This document shows positions 27,034 to 36,066 of a DNA stretch of 64,000 nt, one piece after another. Numbering within the stretch: the stretch's first letter is position 1; each line of letters opens with the position of its first letter. The notes under the pieces were generated by a model. The model saw only the letters and a program-made list of their open reading frames with translations, was not told where the DNA came from and did not search any database. The stretch comes from Dorea_A sp016295505 (GTDB lineage: Bacteria > Bacillota > Clostridia > Lachnospirales > Lachnospiraceae), in contig NZ_JBDOHS010000006.1 in the NCBI RefSeq assembly GCF_039832105.1, positions 121,834-185,833 on the forward strand, written 5' to 3'. The translations under genes were made by a program, and so were the position numbers.

Positions 27034-28272
27034 TTATTTTGTTTTTCCCGGAATCCATCTGCCGGATTCATCCACATAATAATTGCCAATCCAGGTATCT
27101 TTCTGCAAGACTCCGCTGGCATTAAAGTAATAATCATAGCCTTCTATTTTCTGCCAGCCCGTCAGCATTGCTCCACTGGATGGATTCAGATAATAGGTAT
27201 TCCCTTTTTCATCCGTTGACCAGCCTGTCACCATGACTCCAGTTTCGGCATCCAGGAAGTACCATACGTTATTTACTTTCTGCCAGCCCGTCTGAAGATA
27301 TCCGCTTCCATTAAAATAATACCACTCATCATCAATCTTCTGCCAGCCCGTCAGCATTGCTCCACTGGACGGATTCAGATAATAAGTATGTCCTCCTTCC
27401 GGCAGCCAGCCTGTCACCATAATTCCGGTAGATGGATCCAGATAATACCATTTACCGCCAATCTTATTCCACTCTGTTACCATCGCTCCGTTTCCCGAGA
27501 AATAATACCAGGAACCACCAAGCGACAGCCAGCCGGTCACCATTGCTCCTGTGGACAGATCCAGGAAATAAACCTTATCACCAATTGGTGTGAACCCGGT
27601 TTTCTGTACATTTCCGTCTTTAAAGTAATAATACGTTCCGCTAATGGCCACCCACCCGGAATCTACTGCACCATTGACAGAAAAATACATGCTGAGTCCA
27701 TTGTATGTATACCATCCTACATAAAGAGATCCCTTTGAATCAAACCGGTAAAGCACATCTGCAATCTCTGCAATTCCTTCAGTCTCACTGAAGATCTTTC
27801 CGCTGTACATGAAGCCTTTTCCGGATTCCACGCTGTCTGCCTCGTGAAAGTAGTACCATTTGCCGTCAATCTTCTTCCAGCCGGTAACCATTGCCCCGGA
27901 ACTGCTAAAATAATACCAGATATCTCCGCCCGCGTTGTACCATCCTGTCTTCATTCTTCCATTTGCATCAAAATAATAAGTAGAGCCACCGATCGTCAAT
28001 GTGCTGTTCTTCACATATTGTCCGTTTGTCTGAAGGAAATACCAGTAACCGCCGGATTGTACCCAGCGTCCATTCACTGTCACACTTTGCAGCATCTCCG
28101 GAATCTGTATCTCTTCCACGATCTCTCCTGCAGTTTCTATCGCTGTCTCCATCTCCTGTTTTGCCAAAGTATCCTGTACATTTTCCGCAGAAACAGTCAT
28201 TGGAATCAGCGCAGTCGCTAATACAGCTGCCATCATACTTCTCACTTTTTTACAAATCTTCTTCCCTGCCAT
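27034..28272 (-). CDS. Wall-binding repeat protein without catalytic domain
   Basis: A secreted protein of 412 residues: signal peptide (about 1-29, ending MTVSA), a short Glu-rich segment, then W-YY repeats to the C-terminus (about 70-412), many in the form TGW...WYYLDPSTG or NPSSGAM. No enzymatic domain is visible, so it may be a structural or adhesive choline-binding protein or compete for sites. I start it at ATG 28272 (AAGGGG eight bases upstream); a longer in-frame start at 28341 would overlap the GH25 gene and add an unlikely polar leader before the signal peptide. It is third in the operon MBL esterase-GH25-this gene, just before a strong terminator. Confidence 0.9.
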   Translation of the reverse strand: MAGKKICKKVRSMMAAVLATALIPMTVSAENVQDTLAKQEMETAIETAGEIVEEIQIPEMLQSVTVNGRWVQSGGYWYFLQTNGQYVKNSTLTIGGSTYYFDANGRMKTGWYNAGGDIWYYFSSSGAMVTGWKKIDGKWYYFHEADSVESGKGFMYSGKIFSETEGIAEIADVLYRFDSKGSLYVGWYTYNGLSMYFSVNGAVDSGWVAISGTYYYFKDGNVQKTGFTPIGDKVYFLDLSTGAMVTGWLSLGGSWYYFSGNGAMVTEWNKIGGKWYYLDPSTGIMVTGWLPEGGHTYYLNPSSGAMLTGWQKIDDEWYYFNGSGYLQTGWQKVNNVWYFLDAETGVMVTGWSTDEKGNTYYLNPSSGAMLTGWQKIEGYDYYFNASGVLQKDTWIGNYYVDESGRWIPGKTK

Positions 28273-28303
28273 ATACGTTCCCCTTCTTGATGATTCCGTC
28301 ATC

Positions 28304-29935
28304 CTATCTGTTTTGACATCTTCCATCTGTTCCAAATTCATAAGATACTCCGTCTATTGTCTGGACACCGGTTGCCATCGCTCCATCGTCATACAGATAA
28401 TAGGTACCATCATCCAGAGTCAGCCAGCCGGTCATCATCTTACCGTCTATATCCAGATAATACCAGATACCGTACAGTCTGATCCAGCCCGTGACCATCG
28501 CTCCGGAACTATTAAAGTAATACCAGATTTCGTCGATCTGTTTCCATCCAGTAACCATTGCTCCGTTTTCATCGCAATAATATGTAATCCCGTCTACCGG
28601 ATTCCAACCCGTGACCATTGCTCCGTCAGTTCCCAGATAGTACCATTTGCCGAACGACTTGATCCAGCCCGTGACCATCGCTCCATCAGCTCCCAGATAG
28701 TACCATTTATCGGACGACTTAATCCAGCCGGTTACCATCGTTCCGGAACTATTAAAGTAATACCAGATTTCGTCGATCTGTTTCCATCCAGTAGCCATCA
28801 TACCATTTTCTGACAGATAATACCAGATTCCATTTTGCTTGATCCAGCCCGTGACCATGTATCCCCGGCTGTCAAACCAATACCATTTTCCTCCGATTTT
28901 TTCCCATTTATTTGCTGGATATCCGCCTTTCAGATACTGGTACCACCAGCCGGTTCCGTCTTCTTTCCAGGTACCGGTCCGATAATAATATCCGGATGCC
29001 GCCTCGCTTCTCGGAGTGATCACATCGGTATAATCTACATACCCAAAATTAATATCCACATTGCCATAGATACCATTCACACGTCCTGTATTGCAGCATT
29101 GCCAGATATCTCTGGAAATCGAATCATTATATGTATAGCTGTATCTTGCAATCCACAGTGCCACATTCGGTATCTGACTCACGTCGATACAGCTCGTATA
29201 CCAGTATTCGTTACAATAGAGCATCGGCGTATATCCTGCCAGACGGATCTCATCACAGAATGCTTTCGCAATCTTTCCGATCTGCGTCTTACCGAGTCCG
29301 ATCTGTGAAGAATCTTCAAGATCAATCACGACCGGATATGACACCGTATATCCGGACAGATTTTTAATTACGAATTGTGCATCCAGAATCGCCTGACTCT
29401 CACTCTTTGCCATACTGTAATAATAGACTCCGACGGGAAGCCCGACCTGATTCGCATTTTTCATATTCTTCTGATAATAAGTATCCAGTTTCTGACTTCC
29501 ATATCCAAGCCGGATAAAGGCATATTCTATCCCATCATTCTTTACAGCCTGCCAATTGATGTCTCCCTGCCACTGTGATACATCAATCCCCTTGATGGTT
29601 CCCTCTTCATGGCTGTTATCCTCTACCAGATATCCATTTGCATCAAAATAATACCACAGACCATCTATTTTTCTCCATGAACTGACCGGATAACTGCCGT
29701 CACTATACTCATACCACTTTCCCGTTTCATTTTCTTTCCAGCCTGCCAGGGATCTTGCCTTCCCTGCATCTGCTGCCACTTTTCCGTCTGTATCCTCAAC
29801 CTCTTTTCCCAGAGACGATCCCGCCGTCTGCGTTTCCATCTGTGCATTTACCCTCAATGTAACAGCTCCCATCAAAAAGAAACAGAAAAAAAGACCGCCA
29901 AGAGTTTTCCATATTATCCGCTTTACGTTCTTCAT
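28304..29935 (-). CDS. GH25 lysozyme with choline-binding-type repeats
   Basis: A 543-residue secreted muramidase. A signal peptide (about 1-32), one or two wall-binding units (about 62-105), a GH25 domain (about 114-310) and about ten W-YY repeats (315-543) follow in order. The GH25 domain shows GIDVSQWQGDI with Asp118, YAFIRLGYG, VVIDLED with the catalytic acid pair, and IWQCCNTG near its end. Such enzymes cut the MurNAc-GlcNAc beta-1,4 bond; pneumococcal LytC and the Cpl-1 phage lysin combine GH25 with choline-binding repeats in the same way. The gene lies 36 bases after the Pce-like gene and 31 bases before a repeat-only protein, so all three form one operon. Confidence 0.94.
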   Translation of the reverse strand: MKNVKRIIWKTLGGLFFCFFLMGAVTLRVNAQMETQTAGSSLGKEVEDTDGKVAADAGKARSLAGWKENETGKWYEYSDGSYPVSSWRKIDGLWYYFDANGYLVEDNSHEEGTIKGIDVSQWQGDINWQAVKNDGIEYAFIRLGYGSQKLDTYYQKNMKNANQVGLPVGVYYYSMAKSESQAILDAQFVIKNLSGYTVSYPVVIDLEDSSQIGLGKTQIGKIAKAFCDEIRLAGYTPMLYCNEYWYTSCIDVSQIPNVALWIARYSYTYNDSISRDIWQCCNTGRVNGIYGNVDINFGYVDYTDVITPRSEAASGYYYRTGTWKEDGTGWWYQYLKGGYPANKWEKIGGKWYWFDSRGYMVTGWIKQNGIWYYLSENGMMATGWKQIDEIWYYFNSSGTMVTGWIKSSDKWYYLGADGAMVTGWIKSFGKWYYLGTDGAMVTGWNPVDGITYYCDENGAMVTGWKQIDEIWYYFNSSGAMVTGWIRLYGIWYYLDIDGKMMTGWLTLDDGTYYLYDDGAMATGVQTIDGVSYEFGTDGRCQNR

Positions 29936-29971
29936 GATTACCCCTTTCTTTTCTGGAAATAAAATGTGTCA

Positions 29972-32203
29972 CTATGCTTTATCCGGATTCCATGCGCCTG
30001 ATACATCCAGATAAAATCCATTAATCCACACATCATATGCCATCACTCCGTCCGAATAAAAGTAATAATAGTTTCCGTCGATATAGTTCCAGTCTTTTGC
30101 CATCGCCCCGTTCTTCTGAAAGTAATACGTCTTCCCATTCCACGGAAACCATCCGGTCATCATCCTTCCGGACTCATCAAAATAATACCAGCATTGATTA
30201 ATCATCTTCCAACCGTTGCAATACATCTCCCCGGATTCCAGCAGATAATACCAGAAGCCATTGCTTTTCTGCCAGCCAGTCACCATCCAGCCTTCTGAAT
30301 CAAAATAATAATACTTTCCGTCAATGGATTCCCAGCCGGATCTGGTATAGCTCCCATCTCCATGCCGATACCACCATCTGCCACCGGATAACAGCCATTC
30401 GTTCTTCGCCGCATTCGGTATCCAGACCCCGGAGGCATCTACGTAGCTGTTTCCGATCCATGTGCCGGAAGCCATGATACCACTGTCATACATATAATAC
30501 CACTTACCACCGATCTTCTGCCAGCCGGTCACCATCCAGCCATTCTCATCAAAATAATACCAGTGCCGGCTCAGATATTTCCAGCAGCTTACACTCAGTG
30601 TTCCATCCGCTGTATAGTAGCTCCAATGTCCTTCATTTCTCACCCAGCCGGATGGAATATATCCCGGTATCACAGCACCGTCTTCTCCCAGATATACCCC
30701 TTCCATCATCATATTTTTCTGCATGACTCCAGACTCATCAAAATAGTATCTTTTGCCGTTCAATGTCTTCCAGCCGATGCAAAGTCTTCTGGTATAAGGT
30801 TCCGCATAATACCAGTTATCGTTCTCCTGGATCCATCCGGTCTGGCTCAGTCCTCCATACCGGTCAAAATAAAACCATCTGCCGTCTGCCTCATGCGCTC
30901 CCTGTGGAAGCGTCCGGCCATTCTTATCAAAATAATACCAGGTACCATCGATTCGCTGCCATCCCGGTGTCAATTCTGTATATTCTGTCTGTATTCCCTC
31001 TGCTGTAAACGTGGCAATGACCGAAGCAGAATCAGAATTGGTCGCATACATCTGCGCATCCGGAAGACAGGATCTTTCACGTATACTGATACTGTCTATG
31101 CCGTTGGTAACCACCACGGTTTCCGGATTCAGAGAAGTCAGGAAATACGTAGTATTATTATAGTCTATCGCATGGTGGCACATTTTCATCAAATCCAATG
31201 TAATTGTGGTTCCTGTGTTCGGCCATGCCTCATTGATCATATCATTGATTCCCTGCAGTGCAAAAATATCCTCCAACAGTTCTTCTTTATAGCCTTCCAT
31301 CATCTCCTCTGCCTGATCAGAACGATCATCCGGATTATCCTTTATATCATCATCCGGCTGCTCCTCGGTTCCATTCTCTTCTATATCCGGAACCGGATCC
31401 TGATTCGAATTGGTGTCTTCCAACTCATCGATCAACTGAAGTGCAATCTTAATACTGTCACCGTCCGTCGGTTCCAGATCTGAAGTCAGCAACGCAACCC
31501 TTCCATAAGCTTCCACTTTTACAACCAGACTGTTAAGATTCTCACTGGATACCGGAACAATATTACCTTCTTCATCGCGAAGTCTCTCATAATTCATGAT
31601 ATCAATTGACATATCACCCATGGTAAAGGAACGTTCATCCGCATGCTCCTCCAGATCCAGGTCTGTAATGATCTCTGTACCGGTCTCTTTTGCGGCCTGA
31701 ATCAGACGATCATATACATATTGATTATCCCACAGACGATACTCCTTTGCATCCGATACATAGTAGGGATCATTTTTATCTCGCCCATGTGCATCCAGCA
31801 TATAAGAGTCATCATATCTTCCTATATATAACCGGTCCGTCGGAAAATGCCGGAGTATCTCATCTCCGGATCCGATATGGTCACTGTGAGCATGTGTAGC
31901 AATATAAAAATCCAGCTTCTTTACTCCCAGCTGCTCCAGATAATGAATCACTTGCTGCTCATATCCACAATTTGTCGTCACGCCATAACGAAGCGGATAA
32001 TCTGTGCCATCCGGATAGTCCCAGTCCTCACCGGAGTCTACCATCCCATAATGTCCGTTACTTTCCAACAATATGGCATCCGTAGCACTGTCCAGGGATA
32101 TAAAATGAATCCGGGTCTCCCCTCCGGCAGCTTCCACTTGCCTGGAATTACACAGAAAAAGAATTGCCATCATCAAAAGCACATATCGCTTTCTACAATT
32201 CAT
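29972..32203 (-). CDS. Pce-like phosphorylcholine esterase: MBL fold plus wall repeats
   Basis: A 743-residue secreted protein with a signal peptide (about 1-26, ending VEAAGG), a metallo-beta-lactamase fold domain (about 30-410), then about fourteen W-YY repeats to the end. Zn-binding residues are clear: THAHSDH (His104, His106, Asp108, His109), Asp242 in LLTSDLEP and His343/His344 in MCHHAIDYNN. This is the architecture of pneumococcal Pce/CbpE, which removes phosphocholine from teichoic acids. An acidic low-complexity insert (about 262-300) interrupts the domain. A TATAAT at 32224-32229 and AGAGG precede the start. It heads an operon with GH25 and a repeat protein. The alternative is a generic ComEC-like hydrolase, but the repeats and the lic genes nearby favour the esterase. 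Confidence 0.85.
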   Translation of the reverse strand: MNCRKRYVLLMMAILFLCNSRQVEAAGGETRIHFISLDSATDAILLESNGHYGMVDSGEDWDYPDGTDYPLRYGVTTNCGYEQQVIHYLEQLGVKKLDFYIATHAHSDHIGSGDEILRHFPTDRLYIGRYDDSYMLDAHGRDKNDPYYVSDAKEYRLWDNQYVYDRLIQAAKETGTEIITDLDLEEHADERSFTMGDMSIDIMNYERLRDEEGNIVPVSSENLNSLVVKVEAYGRVALLTSDLEPTDGDSIKIALQLIDELEDTNSNQDPVPDIEENGTEEQPDDDIKDNPDDRSDQAEEMMEGYKEELLEDIFALQGINDMINEAWPNTGTTITLDLMKMCHHAIDYNNTTYFLTSLNPETVVVTNGIDSISIRERSCLPDAQMYATNSDSASVIATFTAEGIQTEYTELTPGWQRIDGTWYYFDKNGRTLPQGAHEADGRWFYFDRYGGLSQTGWIQENDNWYYAEPYTRRLCIGWKTLNGKRYYFDESGVMQKNMMMEGVYLGEDGAVIPGYIPSGWVRNEGHWSYYTADGTLSVSCWKYLSRHWYYFDENGWMVTGWQKIGGKWYYMYDSGIMASGTWIGNSYVDASGVWIPNAAKNEWLLSGGRWWYRHGDGSYTRSGWESIDGKYYYFDSEGWMVTGWQKSNGFWYYLLESGEMYCNGWKMINQCWYYFDESGRMMTGWFPWNGKTYYFQKNGAMAKDWNYIDGNYYYFYSDGVMAYDVWINGFYLDVSGAWNPDKA

Positions 32204-32223
32204 AAAAATACCTCTTTTATCTC

Positions 32224-32229
32224 ATTATA
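32224..32229 (-). promoter_or_regulatory. -10 element upstream of the Pce-like gene
   Basis: A perfect TATAAT on the minus strand lies about 20 bases before the start codon. An upstream TTGCAA is spaced by only 15 bases, so the -35 is weak or different. It is the best candidate for the promoter of the three-gene Pce-GH25-CBP operon. Confidence 0.5.
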
Positions 32230-32386
32230 TTCTAGCCTGTATTATTGCAAAAAAACAGAAATTATTCAAGCAAGACAGTGCGAAAAAGTAATATTTCATT
32301 TCAAAAATCTAACCTTTTAAGATCTATGTTACGGACTGCAGAATCTTTTCCGAACTGAAAAACCTTAGCCGTTCAAAAGAATCCGA

Positions 32387-32414
32387 CCTGGTTTTGACCT
32401 TGATCAAAACCAGG
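32387..32414. other. Perfect inverted repeat in the 531-base intergenic region
   Basis: An 11-bp perfect stem (32387-32397 with 32404-32414) with a 6-base loop borders the 52-bp tandem repeats on their left side. Neither strand has a good T-run after it, so it could be a weak terminator or an operator. It lies roughly 160 bases before the proposed promoter of the Pce-like gene. Confidence 0.5.
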
Positions 32415-32427
32415 CTTTGTGAGAAGA

Positions 32428-32640
32428 ACCATCAAAAAATCAAATATCAAGTCTATACATGAAATTTTTTCCGGGATTTACCATCAGGACATTAGTCCTC
32501 CTGTTTATACATGACTATTTTCTTGGGATTTACCATCAGGATATCAATCCTCCAATTTATACATGAAATTTTTCTTGAAATTTACCATCAAAATATCCGA
32601 TATCAATTCTATGTATGAAAAAAGAAAATTCCATCAGAAT
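32428..32640. repeat. 52-bp tandem repeats, four units plus a partial
   Basis: Units start with ACCATCA at 32428, 32480, 32532 and 32584, exactly 52 bases apart, with a shortened fifth beginning near 32630. Each continues through TATACATGA (TATGTATGA in the fourth unit) to a T-rich end with GGATTT or AAATTT. Units two and three hold short complementary arms, AGGAC with GTCCT and AGGAT with ATCCT. No coding frame runs through. The array lies between the terminator of the transglutaminase gene and the Pce-like gene. Confidence 0.85.
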
Positions 32641-32651
32641 CTCAAAAACGA

Positions 32652-32690
32652 AGGCTCTCCAGAACCGACATTGTCGGTTCTGGAGAGCCT
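32652..32690 (-). terminator. Strong terminator of the transglutaminase-like gene
   Basis: A near-perfect hairpin with arms of about 17-19 bp (from 32652 to 32690) and a tiny loop lies about 45 bases beyond the stop codon. On the minus strand it is followed by CGTTTTTG. It is the most stable-looking hairpin in this part of the window. Confidence 0.85.
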
Positions 32691-32734
32691 GATAATAGGC
32701 TTATCTTACAGTCCCTAAACACATCCTATATTTT

Positions 32735-35700
32735 TTACGGTGTCATACCAGGAACCCATTTTCCGGATTCATCCACATAATATCTTCCCTGGTCAACCCA
32801 TTGTTTTGTTGCCATGACACCATCTTCAAGCAGATAGTAATTGCCAACCCATTTACCGGTCACTTTTTTTCCACCGGAAGTAAAGTAATAATAATCTTCA
32901 CCGATTTTCTGCCAGCCTGTTGCCATTGCTCCGCCACTCTTCAGATAATACGTATCTTCCAGCCATTCTTGTTCGAGCATAATGCCTGTGGACGGTTCAA
33001 AGTAATACCAGGTACTTCCGATCTTCTGCCAGCCGTTCAATCTCGCACCGCTGCTGTTCAGATAATACCACTTATCATCCAGTTTGAGCCAGCCCGTTGC
33101 CATCGCTCCGTCGCTCTCCAGATAGTAGTTCTTTCCGTTCAGTTCCAGCCATTCATGTTCAAACATGACCCCCGTTAACGGACTCAGGTAATACCACTTC
33201 CCTCCCGAACTGAGCCAGCCGGTCACTCCGACTCCGCTTCCATTCAGATAATACCAGCCTTTTTCCAGTTCCAGCCAGCCCGTTGCCATCGCTCCGCCGC
33301 TATTCAGATAATATTTCTTTCCTCCCAGTTCCAGCCACTGCTCTTCATACATAATTCCAGTCTCAGGGTCGAAGTAGTACCAGATATTTTTAATCTTTTG
33401 CCATCCTTCCATGCGATATCCGGAAGCATTGAAGTAATACCAGCTGCCATCAATCTGCATCCAGCAGCTTGTCGGATAAGTTCCATCCGGATTCTCATAC
33501 CACCAGCCTTTGGAATTCTGTTTCCACTCACTGCCCGGGAGCTTCGGAATACTCTGAAACTCTTCATCGCCACATTTGCCGCACACACGCTTCTTACAAC
33601 CTTCTTCCGAAGTCGTTGCTTCCTTTACCGTCTGCCATTCTCCATATGCATGTCCCGCTGCAGGAATCGCTTCCGTTCTGGTGATTCCACAGTCCCTGCA
33701 CGTGAAAGTCTTTTCGCCGTCCTCCGTACACGTCGCTTCCGTAGTCACCTTTCCGCTGTCCCAGCTGTGTTCCCTCATCGGAATCTCTCTTGCCGAGTTC
33801 TCCTTCACTTCATCACACACGCTGCAGTGGATACTTTCGCTTCCGGCTTCGGTACACGTCGCTTCCCGATCTATGGTATATTCCTCATTCCAGATATGTC
33901 CGGTCGCTTCGATCTTTTCTGTCCGGGTCTTTCCGCAGACCGTACAGGTGTAGGTCTTTTCACCGTCCTCTGTACACGTCGCTTCTTCGGTCACCTTTCC
34001 GCTGTCCCAGCTGTGTTCCTTCATCGGAATCTCTCTTGCCGAGTTCTCCTTCACTTCATCACACACGCTGCAGTGGATGCTCTCGCTTCCCACTGCCGTA
34101 CATGTCGCTTCCTGATCTGTTGTATATTCCTCATTCCAGATATGACCGGTCGCTTCGATCTTTTCTATCCGGGTCTTTTTGCAGACTGTACAGGTATAGG
34201 TCTTTTCGCCGTCCGCCGTACACGTCGCTTCCGTAGTCACCTTTCCACTGTCCCAGCTGTGTTCTTTCATCGGAATCTCTCTTGCCGAGTTTTCCTTCAC
34301 TTCATCACATACGCTGCAGTGGATGCTTTCGCTTCCGGCTTCGGTACACGTCGCTTCCTGATCTATGGTATATTCCTCATTCCATGCATGAGACACTGTC
34401 AGATCATACAGCCTGGATCTTGCAATGATCTCTCCATCAGAAACTGCAGCAACAGAATATCGCAATACCCATTCATGACCTTCCAGCACTTCCGGCTCAC
34501 AGTCACTTCTGATATCATCCCAGGAATACAAGAAACTGCATTCGGCAGAAGTTCCGATCAGATCTCCCCATACCGGCGTCCCGTCTTCCATTGCTTCTGC
34601 AACGCTGATGTGGTAACTGTCTGCCCCGTCTACAGCACCCCAGGTGATTTCTGCCCCGTTTTCTGTAAGTACTGCTTTTATGCTGGTAACTTCAGGTAAT
34701 TCTGTAACATTTACTGTACACTGTGCCAGTCTTCCGGCGGCTTTGGCCGTAATCACTGCCTGGCCAACCCCGACAGCTGTCACGGTTCCCTGTCCGTCTA
34801 CGACAGCCACCGTCTCATTACTGCTGCTCCATGTAATGCTCTCTCCTTCTCCGGAACCATCCGGTTCTATCGCTACCGCCAACGTATCGATATCTCCTGT
34901 CCGTAATTCAAGAGCCGTTCTGTCCAGTGTCATTCCGGTTACTGCATAGGCCGTATCCGCAAGCGCATAGGAACTTAAAAATGCACTCTCCGGTGTGTGT
35001 CCACTAAAATCAGAGGTTCCTTTCAAAAAATAACGGTAAGTTTTATTGCCCGCATCCCAGGTAGAATCCAGATAATAATATCTGGAGCCCAGTTTCACAA
35101 TATTCCATCCATGCGCTCCCCCGCCTCCGGTGCCGGAGACCAGTCGTGTATCCACCCCTGCATCTTCCATCATCCGGTAGACCAGAGCCGCATATCCCTG
35201 GCAGACTGCCGTCTTATGAATCAGTGCCGCATATGCGGTATATTTCAGCTTATATGTATCATCATCCAGATTGTCATAATCATAGGTAACATTGCTGCAG
35301 ATATAGTCGTAGATCTTTTTTACTTTGTCATAATCCGCCATACCGGCATCCCTGACTCCAAGTTCTGCCAGAAGCGATGTCAGTGCTGCATCCAATTCCG
35401 CTTCCTGCTCTGCAGTCGTATAATACGTCATGTTAATCGTATATGTATAGTACCACATCCCCTGAGAGGAAGAATAAGAAATACTGGCTTTGTATCCCGC
35501 ATAGGTCCAGCGGAGATAATCCCCTGCATGCGAATCCTCCGTTTCTGCCATTGCCAGTTCTACCCAGCTTTTCAACTTCGTATTATCATATTCCTGTTCA
35601 GACTTATAATATACAGTAATGATACTTTCCCGCTGAATCATATTTTCACGAATGATAGATGCAATATTCTGGACACTTTCATCCGTCTCGTATTCCGGTT

Positions 35701-35917
35701 CTGCATATGTCGCGATTCCATTTTCTGCAACGGCCGTCAGATCCTCTTCACTGACCACATCCTGATAAATGGGGTTGACATACATCTCCTCTACAATCCC
35801 TGCCTGTGATTCATCCGGCTCTGCCGCATGCACCACGAACTGTCTTGTCATCCCCCACCAGCTGCCGGATATGAGCATCACAGCCACAAGCAGCAGCGCC
35901 AACACTCTCTTTCTCAT
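32735..35917 (-). CDS. Transglutaminase-like surface protein with Cys repeats and wall repeats
   Basis: A secreted protein of about 1060 residues. After a signal peptide (to about 33) and a linker comes a transglutaminase-like domain (about 195-295) with the triad Cys in AVCQGYA (about 239), His in GAHGWN (about 269) and Asp in YLDSTWD (about 284). A BIG2 Ig-like domain (about 325-408) and a fibronectin-like stretch (about 410-510) follow, then three near-identical 82-residue Cys-rich repeats, a related end unit, and about ten W-YY repeats (about 805-1060). Such domains act as proteases or crosslinkers. ATG at 35917 is chosen because GGAGGA lies seven bases upstream, whereas the ATG at 35923 abuts it. 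It seems monocistronic, with a strong terminator. Confidence 0.9.
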   Translation of the reverse strand: MRKRVLALLLVAVMLISGSWWGMTRQFVVHAAEPDESQAGIVEEMYVNPIYQDVVSEEDLTAVAENGIATYAEPEYETDESVQNIASIIRENMIQRESIITVYYKSEQEYDNTKLKSWVELAMAETEDSHAGDYLRWTYAGYKASISYSSSQGMWYYTYTINMTYYTTAEQEAELDAALTSLLAELGVRDAGMADYDKVKKIYDYICSNVTYDYDNLDDDTYKLKYTAYAALIHKTAVCQGYAALVYRMMEDAGVDTRLVSGTGGGGAHGWNIVKLGSRYYYLDSTWDAGNKTYRYFLKGTSDFSGHTPESAFLSSYALADTAYAVTGMTLDRTALELRTGDIDTLAVAIEPDGSGEGESITWSSSNETVAVVDGQGTVTAVGVGQAVITAKAAGRLAQCTVNVTELPEVTSIKAVLTENGAEITWGAVDGADSYHISVAEAMEDGTPVWGDLIGTSAECSFLYSWDDIRSDCEPEVLEGHEWVLRYSVAAVSDGEIIARSRLYDLTVSHAWNEEYTIDQEATCTEAGSESIHCSVCDEVKENSAREIPMKEHSWDSGKVTTEATCTADGEKTYTCTVCKKTRIEKIEATGHIWNEEYTTDQEATCTAVGSESIHCSVCDEVKENSAREIPMKEHSWDSGKVTEEATCTEDGEKTYTCTVCGKTRTEKIEATGHIWNEEYTIDREATCTEAGSESIHCSVCDEVKENSAREIPMREHSWDSGKVTTEATCTEDGEKTFTCRDCGITRTEAIPAAGHAYGEWQTVKEATTSEEGCKKRVCGKCGDEEFQSIPKLPGSEWKQNSKGWWYENPDGTYPTSCWMQIDGSWYYFNASGYRMEGWQKIKNIWYYFDPETGIMYEEQWLELGGKKYYLNSGGAMATGWLELEKGWYYLNGSGVGVTGWLSSGGKWYYLSPLTGVMFEHEWLELNGKNYYLESDGAMATGWLKLDDKWYYLNSSGARLNGWQKIGSTWYYFEPSTGIMLEQEWLEDTYYLKSGGAMATGWQKIGEDYYYFTSGGKKVTGKWVGNYYLLEDGVMATKQWVDQGRYYVDESGKWVPGMTP
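33653..34390 (-). repeat. Three in-frame 246-bp direct repeats
   Basis: The same anchor sequence begins at 33881, 34127 and 34373, exactly 246 bases apart. Each unit encodes 82 residues in two half-units, one with SIHCSVCDEVKENSAREIP and one with CTxDGEKTYTCTVC or a close variant. The near identity at DNA level indicates recent expansion or ongoing recombination. Confidence 0.92.
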
Positions 35918-35955
35918 GATCATTCCTCCATCCTGCTTTTTATTACACCGCTTTT

Positions 35956-35961
35956 ATTATA
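35956..35961 (-). promoter_or_regulatory. -10 element of the transglutaminase-like gene
   Basis: A perfect TATAAT on the minus strand is placed about 40 bases before the start codon. A TTTTCA 18 bases upstream is a poor -35. No other candidate fits this short gap better. Confidence 0.5.
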
Positions 35962-35981
35962 ACATCTTTTTTCATCCATTG

Positions 35982-36024
35982 AAAAGGTGTTGCTTCACAA
36001 CCTTTCCGGCTATAAAACAACACC
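35982..36024 (-). terminator. Probable terminator of the large repeat protein gene
   Basis: On the minus strand, GGTGTTG (36018-36024) can pair with CAACACC (35986-35992). An inner AAAGGTTG can alternatively pair with the same CAAC-A-CCTTT, which runs into TTTTC. Either hairpin ends in a short T-tract, about 45 bases after the stop codon of the gene at 36067. Confidence 0.5.
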
Positions 36025-36066
36025 CTGTTCCATTCTTTATTCTCGCAGCATATTCTGTTTTATGTA

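Noticed and set aside
28273..28341. Longer start for the repeat protein at 27034
   Set aside because: It would overlap the GH25 gene, place 23 polar residues before the signal peptide and lack a good ribosome binding site, unlike ATG 28272.
32428..32640. CRISPR-like array
   Set aside because: Whole 52-base units repeat with gradual divergence and no unique spacers between fixed repeats, and no cas gene is in the window.
33398..34699. Plus-strand open frame of over 400 codons opposite the transglutaminase-like gene
   Set aside because: It mirrors the 246-bp repeats on the other strand, with no signal peptide, start site or family match.
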